From Lentimicrobium saccharophilum (GTDB lineage Bacteria > Bacteroidota > Bacteroidia > Bacteroidales > Lentimicrobiaceae), in contig NZ_DF968183.1 in NCBI RefSeq assembly GCF_001192835.1, positions 1,075,338 through 1,139,337 of the forward strand: a DNA stretch of 64,000 nucleotides. The letters run 5' to 3'. A program made the translations under genes and the position numbers. The notes beneath the pieces were generated by a model that ran no database searches, had not been told where the DNA came from, and saw only the letters and a program-made list of their open reading frames with translations. Of this stretch, positions 10,214 to 16,737 are shown piece by piece. The first letter of the stretch is position 1; the number at the start of each line of letters is the position of its first letter.

Positions 10214-11033
10214 GATAAATATATTTGAGTAAGATATTTTTCTGCTCTTCATTTATCTTCATTAAGCCTGAAATCAGCCAACCGGAATTGCCACCCGGCC
10301 TGTTAAAATCCGAAAGCTCAAAATACCATCCCGGAACCTGAAAAAAATGGAATTTCACGCTGCTTACAGTTTTAAACTTCAGGCTGCCTTTTTTGAATTC
10401 ATACAAAAACAAAGTCAGATAATCCGGCAGGTAATCCTTTTCAGTATAGAGTTCTACATAATCCTTTTCTTTAAAAACCCTGACGAGATTCATGAAATCC
10501 AACTCATGACTGAGGGGGTGAAGGAAATGACTTCCGGTTTCCGTGTTCATGCTGAACATTAGCTGAAAATGCCTGAAATACACATTGGATATAACCCATT
10601 TGTGTCCAAGGTTTTCCTGCTCAAGCTTCAGAAACAGGGTCAATTCTTCATCCTTGCCCTGGTAAAGGAACCTGGTAGTGACTTCAGCAAACCACTGCCC
10701 ATCGTGGAAGTTTAGAAAAGCCGGAGATTCCGGATCCAATACATCACTGATAAATGCATCTTTAAGCGGGTCGGTAATGGAGGAGTTCTGGTAATCAAAA
10801 AGCACATGAAGGTATTTCTGACGAAGATCGAAACTGCGGAAATCTTTATCGCCGCTGTAAAACCTGTCCCCGGTGGTACCCTCTTCGCCGTTGAAACGGC
10901 GGAAAAACTGATTAACCTGTTTGGTCTGGGCGATAAACACACTTTCATCCCCAAGCAGCGAATTAAATGCCTGAGCGTGCAATGCTGCAGGGAATATCAT
11001 TGTTAACAGGGCAAAGAAAAAGGTCTTCCTCAT
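10206..11033 (-). CDS. Exported protein of unknown function
   Basis: 275 residues with a clear signal peptide (MRKTFFFALLTMIFPAALHAQ). The mature part is rich in aromatic residues and alternating strands (e.g. HKWVISNVYFRHFQLMF), and about residues 40-160 look like a compact NTF2/SnoaL-size alpha-beta domain, but I do not recognise a family. It overlaps the start of the LRR protein by 8 bp, so the two are translationally coupled and probably act together. Confidence 0.75.
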   Translation of the reverse strand: MRKTFFFALLTMIFPAALHAQAFNSLLGDESVFIAQTKQVNQFFRRFNGEEGTTGDRFYSGDKDFRSFDLRQKYLHVLFDYQNSSITDPLKDAFISDVLDPESPAFLNFHDGQWFAEVTTRFLYQGKDEELTLFLKLEQENLGHKWVISNVYFRHFQLMFSMNTETGSHFLHPLSHELDFMNLVRVFKEKDYVELYTEKDYLPDYLTLFLYEFKKGSLKFKTVSSVKFHFFQVPGWYFELSDFNRPGGNSGWLISGLMKINEEQKNILLKYIYHE

Positions 11034-11086
11034 GCGACAGATTTTGAAGCGTCAAATAATCAATGCTTTACCAGACAGCTTAATAT

Positions 11087-11129
11087 AAAACTGGCTCGGG
11101 AATTGCACAATGGGGCACCCCGAGGCCAG
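11087..11129 (-). terminator. Probable terminator or attenuator inside the four-gene cluster
   Basis: On the minus strand a 10-bp stem with one bulge (11119-11129 with 11091-11100) is followed by TTTTATATT. A shorter internal GGGG/CCCC hairpin (11112-11121) competes for the same bases. It lies between the 191-residue gene and the 275-residue gene and may split the cluster into two transcripts. Confidence 0.5.
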
Positions 11130-11152
11130 AAAAATAATCAGTAAGGCACAGA

Positions 11153-11728
11153 TCAGCCCGGCTTGGTTTCAGTTACCCTGATATCGCCCAGCAACACATC
11201 CCAGAAACCGATGATACGTCCGGATATCTGCGTGGTTTTCCTTTCAACATAAACCGTGACATCTTTCTTTGTGACGTCCACGTATCTGAGCCCTTCTTTG
11301 GTAGTTCCTTCAAAGCGCTGAAAAATGGTGATCACGCCAACGTACCTGCCGTCAGGTTGCCTTTCAAGATCGCTGATATATTGAATATTATACCAGGAAA
11401 TGGTAACCTTGTCGTAATTCAGGGCCATAAGCCGCTCAAGATATTCCCTGATTCCATAGTAATTAACCTCTTCGCGGTTGATGGAAGAAACGCCCATCAG
11501 CGCACCGTCGGCAAACAACTCAAGGGTACGTTCAATCACCCGGTTTGCTTCCGACCAAGGCGTATCCTTATTACCCACAATACTGATGTACTTGCTGAGG
11601 TCCCTCACTTTTTCAAGTGCAAGTGAATCGATGGCCTGTTTACGCGACGGGGAGATATCGTCCTGTGCTGCCAGGTTTGCAGAAAAAGCAATAATCAGGG
11701 CAGCGGCTATGCTTAATATTCTTGTCAT
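11153..11728 (-). CDS. Exported protein of unknown function
   Basis: 191 residues starting with a signal peptide (MTRILSIAAALIIAFSANLA, cleavage near AQ). The mature protein is mixed alpha/beta with no cysteine and no recognised motif. Strands such as YVGVITIFQRFEG and KDVTVYVERKT suggest a small NTF2-like or lipocalin-like domain, which is a guess. It starts 6 bp after the stop of the upstream lipoprotein gene, so the two are co-transcribed. Confidence 0.75.
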   Translation of the reverse strand: MTRILSIAAALIIAFSANLAAQDDISPSRKQAIDSLALEKVRDLSKYISIVGNKDTPWSEANRVIERTLELFADGALMGVSSINREEVNYYGIREYLERLMALNYDKVTISWYNIQYISDLERQPDGRYVGVITIFQRFEGTTKEGLRYVDVTKKDVTVYVERKTTQISGRIIGFWDVLLGDIRVTETKPG

Positions 11729-11734
11729 ATCCCT

Positions 11735-12424
11735 TTACTTTTTAATGAGTTCAAGTTCTTTAATTTTTCCATTTGAATCAAAAACCGCATTCAGCACCTT
11801 GTTGGGCGATTTTTTCTGATCCTTGATAAACTCGAGGTACTTGCGAATGGTTGTAGGCCTGTCGTAATCCCTGATCTCGCCTTCACGGCTGATCAGAATA
11901 AGCACAGGGACATCTTCATTGGCAAATGCGGCCAGCGCTTCCCTTATTTTCATGTTGGCGGAAGCTACATCGCCGGCTCCGGCAATGGCATCCAGTGAAT
12001 TGTTAATCTGGCGGTATTGTCCGCCTTCACGCAACTCCCGTTCCTTCGCTTCCTTTTCGCGCTGCAACCGTTCTTCCTCCTTTTTCCGTTCAAGGGCGGC
12101 CCTTTCGCGGGCAAGAATTTCTTCAGCCTGGCCTATCAGGTCATTGATTTCATTGTCATCAATACCCATACGCTTGACAGCCGCCAGTTTGAATTCCTTT
12201 TCTTCAAGGGTCATCCTGCCATCGTCGTTGATAATTGCCAGCAGATCTGATTTGGCTTTTGCCTTTTTCTCTGCAAGCTCCTGAGCTGCCTTCTTCTTTG
12301 CAGCTTTCTTCTGACTGGTACATGAACTGAAACCGGCCCCAAGGGATACCACCAGCATCATGATCAAAAACAGCCTGAAATTACCCGTTGTTCCGGTACG
12401 GAAGGGATTACTTTTTCTCATCAT
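11735..12424 (-). CDS. Lipoprotein with a charged coiled coil, unknown function
   Basis: 229 residues. After a long basic N-region there is a hydrophobic stretch and a lipobox ending GFSSC (Cys35), so this is a predicted lipoprotein. Residues about 40-130 are almost purely Lys/Glu/Arg/Ala and should form a long coiled coil. The C-terminal 95 residues are a small globular domain (PVLILISREGEIRDYDRPTT). It is the first gene of the minus-strand cluster leading to the LRR protein. A periplasmic tether or scaffold is plausible but not shown. Confidence 0.75.
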   Translation of the reverse strand: MMRKSNPFRTGTTGNFRLFLIMMLVVSLGAGFSSCTSQKKAAKKKAAQELAEKKAKAKSDLLAIINDDGRMTLEEKEFKLAAVKRMGIDDNEINDLIGQAEEILARERAALERKKEEERLQREKEAKERELREGGQYRQINNSLDAIAGAGDVASANMKIREALAAFANEDVPVLILISREGEIRDYDRPTTIRKYLEFIKDQKKSPNKVLNAVFDSNGKIKELELIKK

Positions 12425-12652
12425 AAATCAGATATTTTGAATTAAAACTCACAAAGTGAACAAATATTATGTTCAAATTCCTTCTTAAAACCGCTATTTA
12501 ACATAATTTGCAGTTCAGGTCAACAAAAGTAATTCATTTTAAGTCTTAATAACAATAATCAGCCGGGTGAAGCGGTAAAATAGTTTACAGACCCTGCATG
12601 GTGCAGCGAATGAATATCATAAGGTGTTCGGGTGTTAAGGTGTTTAAGTTTA

Positions 12653-12692
12653 ATTCAAGGATTCAAGGATTCAAAGATTCAAAAATTCAATA
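12653..12692 (+). repeat. Tandem 8-bp repeat, five units
   Basis: Five consecutive units of the pattern ATTCAAGG, the last three drifting to ATTCAAAG, ATTCAAAA and ATTCAATA, with an exact 8-bp period. Probably a slippage-prone microsatellite in non-coding DNA. Confidence 0.9.
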
Positions 12693-12731
12693 ATTAGAAT
12701 ACTCTATACCATCGATTTATCTGTTATTCAA

Positions 12732-12835
12732 TTTTTAGAAATTAAAAATTAGAAATCAGAAATTCTAACAGGCCGGATGTTCAATACCGGGATTCAGAAA
12801 AAAAATCCCTGCATCGGAAGGCAGGGATCAGAGGA
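12732..12835. repeat. 104-bp direct repeat, copy 1
   Basis: Matches 18407-18510 over 104 bp with four differences, all in the first 40 bp; the remaining about 65 bp are identical. In copy 2 this sequence is the region immediately downstream of tRNA-Leu, including its terminator. Here no tRNA is attached and the match ends abruptly at 12835. Confidence 0.95.
12797..12828 (-). terminator. Orphan copy of the tRNA-Leu terminator
   Basis: Perfect 8-bp stem (12805-12812 with 12821-12828), 8-nt loop, and a run of eight A on the plus strand that gives a T tract on the minus strand. Identical to the terminator behind tRNA-Leu at 18480-18503. Here it may terminate the convergent-side 13005-13739 transcript. 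Confidence 0.8.
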
Positions 12836-12839
12836 ATAT

Positions 12840-12887
12840 TCCGGACTAAAGCAGGCCACCCAATCCGGAGTAAAGCAAGCCCGTTAA
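12840..12887 (+). repeat. Tandem 24-bp repeat, two units
   Basis: Two adjacent units beginning TCCGGACTAAAGCAGGCC and TCCGGAGTAAAGCAAGCC (16 of 18 positions match), followed by the start of a third (TCCGGG). It directly follows the end of the 104-bp direct repeat. Confidence 0.8.
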
Positions 12888-12979
12888 TCCGGGTTATATT
12901 GTCAATCCCATTTTTCTTATGACTTACAATTATACCAATGATTTTGTTTTTAGTCAGCGACTGCGTTTAAGACTTATTT

Positions 12980-13755
12980 GTTATGTGTTGTAAATTATTA
13001 TATTTCAATCATTTGCAAGCTTGAAATTTAATAAATAATCCAATAATTTTGAATGAATCAGACTTAAATTACATCCTTTGCTTTCAATTAATTGTCCATT
13101 TGTTTTAATCACGAAATTACTCGTTTCTCCGTCAATCGGGCATCCTCTCTCAAATGGTAAATAAATTGAATAATAATCGGCTAGTTTTTGTTTTAAAATC
13201 AAAATTTCTGAATCATTTAGCTGTTCCTTGATTATTTTGTGCTTTCTCTTGAATCGTCTTGATTTCAGCGGTAAGTAAGTAATCTTATCGTAATAGTTTC
13301 CTTGGTTATCAATCCGAATCAATCTGTTATCAGACCACGGTGTCAGATATTCAAGCTCAATGTACTCAAAATCAAAAATCTTACTTGAGAATAATTTTAA
13401 ATCCTTATATTCAAGCTGAAAATTACTTGGCGAAATAAGAGTCAATGTACTATCAGTCTGTTTTGAAATATTATATTTTAATCGTTTGACTTTGTATCCT
13501 AATGGCGTGTTTGGCTCGTATTCATTCTTCTTTATAATCAAATCATTTCCGATAATCTCATATTTTGCAGTATCACGGACTTGATATAAAGATGAATAAA
13601 TCAATGAATCATTAATCAGCTCGACAAAATTAAAATCAGAATCAACCAGAAATTTTCCAATCAATTCAGTCTTTAAAACTTGTCCAAAAGTTAATTGACA
13701 AGAAATCAAAACGCTAAATATGATTATCTGTGTCTTCATTTTTATTACACATAAC
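12980..13755. repeat. 9-bp inverted repeats bracketing an AT-rich gene
   Basis: GTTATGTGT at 12980-12988 and its perfect complement ACACATAAC at 13747-13755 flank the 13005-13739 gene closely on both sides. The arrangement, with the repeat just before the start and just after the stop, resembles the borders of gene cassettes. Confidence 0.7.
13005..13739 (-). CDS. AT-rich exported protein of unknown function
   Basis: The start is set at 13739, because the protein then begins with a signal peptide (MKTQIIIFSVLISCQLTFGQ); the frame to 13817 adds an unlikely leader. 244 residues, mainly beta strand, rich in Lys, Ile, Leu and Asn. Phrases such as YEIIGNDLIIKK and LTLISPSNFQLEYK resemble lipocalin-like proteins of Bacteroidota, but I cannot name a family. 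Two cysteines near the C-terminus (RGCPIDGETS and SKGCNLSL) could pair. The base composition is clearly more AT-rich than the neighbours and the gene lies between 9-bp inverted repeats, which points to acquisition by transfer. Confidence 0.7.
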   Translation of the reverse strand: MKTQIIIFSVLISCQLTFGQVLKTELIGKFLVDSDFNFVELINDSLIYSSLYQVRDTAKYEIIGNDLIIKKNEYEPNTPLGYKVKRLKYNISKQTDSTLTLISPSNFQLEYKDLKLFSSKIFDFEYIELEYLTPWSDNRLIRIDNQGNYYDKITYLPLKSRRFKRKHKIIKEQLNDSEILILKQKLADYYSIYLPFERGCPIDGETSNFVIKTNGQLIESKGCNLSLIHSKLLDYLLNFKLAND

Positions 13756-13863
13756 GTTCCCGGGCTATGAAGCGTTTCGGTTTTAAAAGTTTCCGCTTTT
13801 CGGATTTCTACTACCATTCGGAAATAGTAAGGACGCTAAATTAACCTCCGTAACAACAATGCT

Positions 13864-14019
13864 TTATGAGCCTGTTTTACCCAAAGTAATTCCTTGTTTT
13901 TTCAGGCTTTCTCTAACATTGTACTTGTATTCCCTGCTAAAATCTTTAGTAAACTGAAATATCTCAAGCAAAAGGTCATAACAGGCTTTATATACCGGAA
14001 GATCATAATGTAAACCCAT
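13864..14019 (-). pseudogene. Truncated avd-like four-helix-bundle protein (DGR accessory protein)
   Basis: A 51-codon frame starting MGLHYDLPVYKACYDLLLEI and continuing with FTKDFSREYKY and RESLKK. This is the N-terminal third of the four-helix-bundle family (usually about 115-125 residues) that includes Avd, the accessory protein of diversity-generating retroelements. After SLKK the family normally continues with a helix of the type ETIEL; here it changes to an unrelated tail and stops, so the gene is truncated. It lies 71 bp downstream of the FISUMP-domain gene on the same strand, the order seen in DGRs of this phylum. The break coincides with the border of the cassette-like 13005-13739 gene. 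Similar proteins also occur without DGRs, for example in rRNA intervening sequences. Confidence 0.75.
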
Positions 14020-14090
14020 AATTCAAAAAAAATCGATCCTGCCATAGGCGGGATACCGCAATTGTCAAATAGACAAATAGTCAAAGAGTC

Positions 14091-15416
14091 TTAATCCCTG
14101 AGGCAACGAACAGAGAAGCCAATTTGCTTACTGCCGTAGCTCCTGTAGACATAGCTGTAATTGTAAAGCAGGGTTCGGTACCAGGCAAGGCTTGAACTGA
14201 ACTCACCGGAACTCCAGAAGTAACCGTACGCACCAATGTAGCTGAATGTACCATTGCCGTAGCGGTAGCCCCCCGGAAGACCTGAAAATCCGCTCTCATT
14301 GGTTGCTCCGGTATTGGGTAAAATCCACCATGGGTGTGCATCGGATTCTGTGCGGGTACTCTTCATTTTACCACCGGCAATGCTTTCACCACCAAGGTAG
14401 TCGGTTAAAATTATCCATTCAGAATCGGTCGGTGTATGCCAGCCGGCCGGGCAAAGTCCCTTGCTATCAACCACTGCATACCAATTGTACAATGCGCCGT
14501 AACTGTCTTTCCAAGAAATGTCGTTGTCATACCAAGCATAAGCGCCGGTAGTAAGGTTGATCCAGGTATTGTCGTCCGTGACATTGGGAATGGCAGTACC
14601 GTTCCGATAGGTTGTGGTTTTCAGGTTCTCTTTCATCCAGCATTGATTACCTATCTGCACAGTATTATATACATTGCCATCAATATCGGTTATCGTTGGA
14701 GTACCGGGGCATGGATCGCCGGTATAATGAAAATAATAGGTCTCGTCACCTGTGGGTGAACTCGTAATGACTCGTTCACCAAGATCAGTAAAAGAAGTGA
14801 ATTTAAGTGTGTCACCCAGTCCAAATACAAAAATGTTCAGAAGGTTTCCCGATTTATAATCCCCGGCTCCGGTTTTCAGCTGCCCGTTGTATCCCAGTTT
14901 GTAAAATCCTGAAGCATCCGCATCGGTTGGATAATTTAACAATTTTATTGTTCGGGTTTGATTATCTGCACGGGCAGTGAGAAAATAGAGGCTTTCCCTG
15001 CCAGGGTAAAAGGTGAAGGAATGGGTGCCCTGTTCTAACGGAAATTCCTGATTGGCCACCTCTCTTCCCAACACATCACTGACAGTAACCACAACCTCCT
15101 CTCTTTCATTCAAAAAAAGCTCAATTGTCGTTTTGCCTATTATTGGATTTGGGTAGTTTTGGGAAAGGGAAAAACCTTTGCCGCTGAAAGTGCCGATTTC
15201 TTCCATTCCGGTGATATAGTCTAATACTAAAACAGTATCAGGTGCATAAAGCGTGGTGTCCCCACCCTGGGTCAGGTTCTCGATCAGGATGCTGTTCAAT
15301 GGCAGATGCTGGGTATTGCTATCGGCGGTATAGGTCAGGGTCATTGTTGCTTTCTGGGCCATCGCGCCCGTGATCATTGCGATCATTAAAACGGTAGGCA
15401 AAAATCTTTTTTTCAT
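14091..15416 (-). CDS. FISUMP-domain secreted protein, probable DGR target
   Basis: 441 residues: signal peptide (1-20), a T9SS-like sorting module placed internally (about 84-160, with QNYPNPIIGKTTIEL and VSDVLGREV), a linker domain, and a C-terminal FISUMP domain (245-441) with YNTVQIGNQCWMKENLKTT, GLCPAGWHTPTDSEW and the end GFSVRCLRD. FISUMP domains have a C-type-lectin-like fold and are known variable proteins of diversity-generating retroelements. The last 60 residues (14091-14276) are rich in Tyr, Ser and Asn at alternating positions, as in a DGR variable region built from AAY codons. A truncated avd-like gene follows. A minimal hairpin GCGG-TATC-CCGC lies downstream at 14047-14058. 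FISUMP genes also occur without DGRs. Confidence 0.85.
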   Translation of the reverse strand: MKKRFLPTVLMIAMITGAMAQKATMTLTYTADSNTQHLPLNSILIENLTQGGDTTLYAPDTVLVLDYITGMEEIGTFSGKGFSLSQNYPNPIIGKTTIELFLNEREEVVVTVSDVLGREVANQEFPLEQGTHSFTFYPGRESLYFLTARADNQTRTIKLLNYPTDADASGFYKLGYNGQLKTGAGDYKSGNLLNIFVFGLGDTLKFTSFTDLGERVITSSPTGDETYYFHYTGDPCPGTPTITDIDGNVYNTVQIGNQCWMKENLKTTTYRNGTAIPNVTDDNTWINLTTGAYAWYDNDISWKDSYGALYNWYAVVDSKGLCPAGWHTPTDSEWIILTDYLGGESIAGGKMKSTRTESDAHPWWILPNTGATNESGFSGLPGGYRYGNGTFSYIGAYGYFWSSGEFSSSLAWYRTLLYNYSYVYRSYGSKQIGFSVRCLRD

Positions 15417-15848
15417 AAAACATCAATTTAATTTCTTAGAACTCTGTGATCATTTTAAGCTGTCTTATTTGATGTATGCTTTCTCTTCATTATGTTGGCT
15501 AAAAAGTGTATATCCGCGACTAAACCAAGGACTTTAATCTGTCCTAATGGTTAGCCATAACTTATTGTCAATCAAGACAAAATTCAACAAAATAGCGATG
15601 CAATGCACATTTTTAAACGCTAATAAGCGCTTGGAATTGCCAAATTATCTGCGCAACTCAGGCCCAAATATATAACATTGAAATAAAAAGAGCAATAAGA
15701 GATTGGGATTGCAGCAGTACTTTGCATAAGCTATTACGGAAAGGCTGGTATTATTTACCACCTATCAGAAAAGTTTCAGAATGCTACAAGGCCAAATTAA
15801 AAACTTCTATATTACATTCAATTACAAATGATTATCGAAGTTTATAGG
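15417..15848. other. Gene-free AT-rich stretch upstream of the FISUMP gene
   Basis: No convincing coding frame, RNA gene or strong promoter. It ends at the 3' side of the altered tRNA-Leu copy. Confidence 0.5.
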
Positions 15849-15934
15849 TACCCGAAGCCGGGGTCGAACCGGCACGGCCACAATGGCCAAAGGATTTTTA
15901 AGTCCTTCGTGTCTGCCAATTCCACCAACCGGGC
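15849..15934 (-). tRNA. Second tRNA-Leu copy with an 8-nt anticodon loop, probable pseudogene
   Basis: Matches the intact tRNA-Leu (18513-18597) over its full length with five substitutions and one inserted A. The insertion enlarges the anticodon loop from 7 to 8 nt (CTTAAAAA). Two of the other changes disturb the acceptor stem: positions 7 and 66 become T-T and the 6-67 pair becomes G-T. The T arm, D arm and long variable arm remain intact. The upstream flank is also related for about 17 bp, but the downstream terminator is absent. It is probably a decaying duplicate; an expanded loop is also the hallmark of frameshift-suppressor tRNAs, so activity cannot be excluded. Confidence 0.8.
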
Positions 15935-16187
15935 ATCCGGCAGGCAGACAAAAAAATTCGCCGCACCCAAGTAGAATTGCCGCCGCGACATATCTGCACC
16001 TTCGGTTTATGTTACGAAATTTCAGAAATATGCCATCTTTTCAGTTTCTGTCATGCTTAAAAACAGCGTGCTGATTTGCATATGATTGCTCCGTGATTGC
16101 TCCGTACCTAGTCTATGATTGGCTCGAGGCGGAGAAATGCGTTTTAACCGGATTTAAAAACCCCTTTAAAAGCCCAATATAACCCTG

Positions 16188-16213
16188 AAAAAGGCCATTC
16201 CGGGCCTCTTTTT
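16188..16213. terminator. Possible bidirectional terminator
   Basis: Five-bp stem AGGCC/GGCCT (16192-16196 with 16203-16207) with A5 before and T5 after, so a short hairpin plus T tract exists on both strands. Weak, and there is no clear gene on either side. Confidence 0.35.
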
Positions 16214-16570
16214 ACATCCGTTTACACACTTTTACATCCGGATGTCAGTAAGCTTTCCATTTTACTTATGCCATTTCCTGACAGATGAGTGCATAAGGAT
16301 GCAAATTTCATGTCAAAACGGAAATGAAACTGAATTTCTATAATACTTTGTAATCCCAGAAAAGTAAAGCAGAGCGGAAAAATTATCAGCTTTCGCATAA
16401 GCGGCCTTCTAAAGTTGACCTTCAAAGGCTTATATTCAAAAAAATGAATAATCTTAATGCGATCTGAAACAAGGGTCAGGTTTAGGCAGCCGTGTTGCGA
16501 AAGCGCGGCCCCGCGGCCTGAGCGGATAAAAAGATGAATGTTCGCTTATGAAAATTGCATCAGAACCTAA

Positions 16571-16611
16571 AAAAAGAAGACCTAACAAGTTGGAAGAGAA
16601 CTTGTTAGGTC
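16571..16611 (-). terminator. Strong hairpin with T tract on the minus strand
   Basis: Perfect 13-bp inverted repeat (16579-16591 with 16599-16611), 7-nt loop. On the minus strand it is followed by TTCTTTTTTT. The stem core CCTAACAAGTT resembles a terminator-like hairpin I associate with Bacteroidota intergenic regions. It lies outside the insertion sequence. Confidence 0.6.
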
Positions 16612-16698
16612 AGTTCGTTGACAGATTCAGGCCGGGACAAAACTACTCCGGTTGGCTAAGAATGTGTAAATAGGGTCTGCTGTTAAAGTATAAAAACC

Positions 16699-16728
16699 TT
16701 GTCCGATAGCAGATTGTGGTTATATTTG
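16699..16728 (+). promoter_or_regulatory. Promoter of the transposase gene
   Basis: TTG (16699-16701), 19-nt spacer, then TATATTTG (16721-16728), matching the Bacteroidota TTG/TAnnTTTG consensus, 10 bp before the start codon, so the mRNA leader would be very short. Confidence 0.7.
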
Positions 16729-16737
16729 GGGTAACAA

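Larger units (their letters stand above)
12425..13004. other. Intergenic region with three kinds of repeats
   Basis: No gene is visible. It holds five 8-bp units (12653-12692), the first copy of a 104-bp direct repeat with a terminator hairpin (12732-12835), and two 24-bp units (12840-12887). It marks the left edge of the accessory region. Confidence 0.7.
15935..16666. other. Gene-poor stretch between the tRNA copy and the insertion sequence
   Basis: No convincing gene. It contains an 11-bp tandem duplication (TGATTGCTCCG, 16083-16104), a weak hairpin with flanking A and T runs (16188-16213) and a strong 13-bp hairpin (16579-16611). Confidence 0.5.

Noticed and set aside
12653-12692. CRISPR-like array
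   Set aside because: Units are 8 bp with no spacers and no cas genes in the window; it is a simple tandem repeat.
13740-14090. Template repeat or reverse transcriptase of a DGR
   Set aside because: The stretch holds only the truncated avd frame and cassette-like flanks; I could not see a copy of the variable region or an RT motif anywhere in the window.
15630-15845. Plus-strand open frame of about 70 codons next to the tRNA-Leu copy
   Set aside because: No ATG/GTG/TTG start in a suitable place and no recognisable motif.
16222-16425. Minus-strand frame of 67 codons with a hydrophobic start in the accessory region
   Set aside because: No family resemblance, no promoter or ribosome-binding context, and the part after the hydrophobic stretch does not look like protein.
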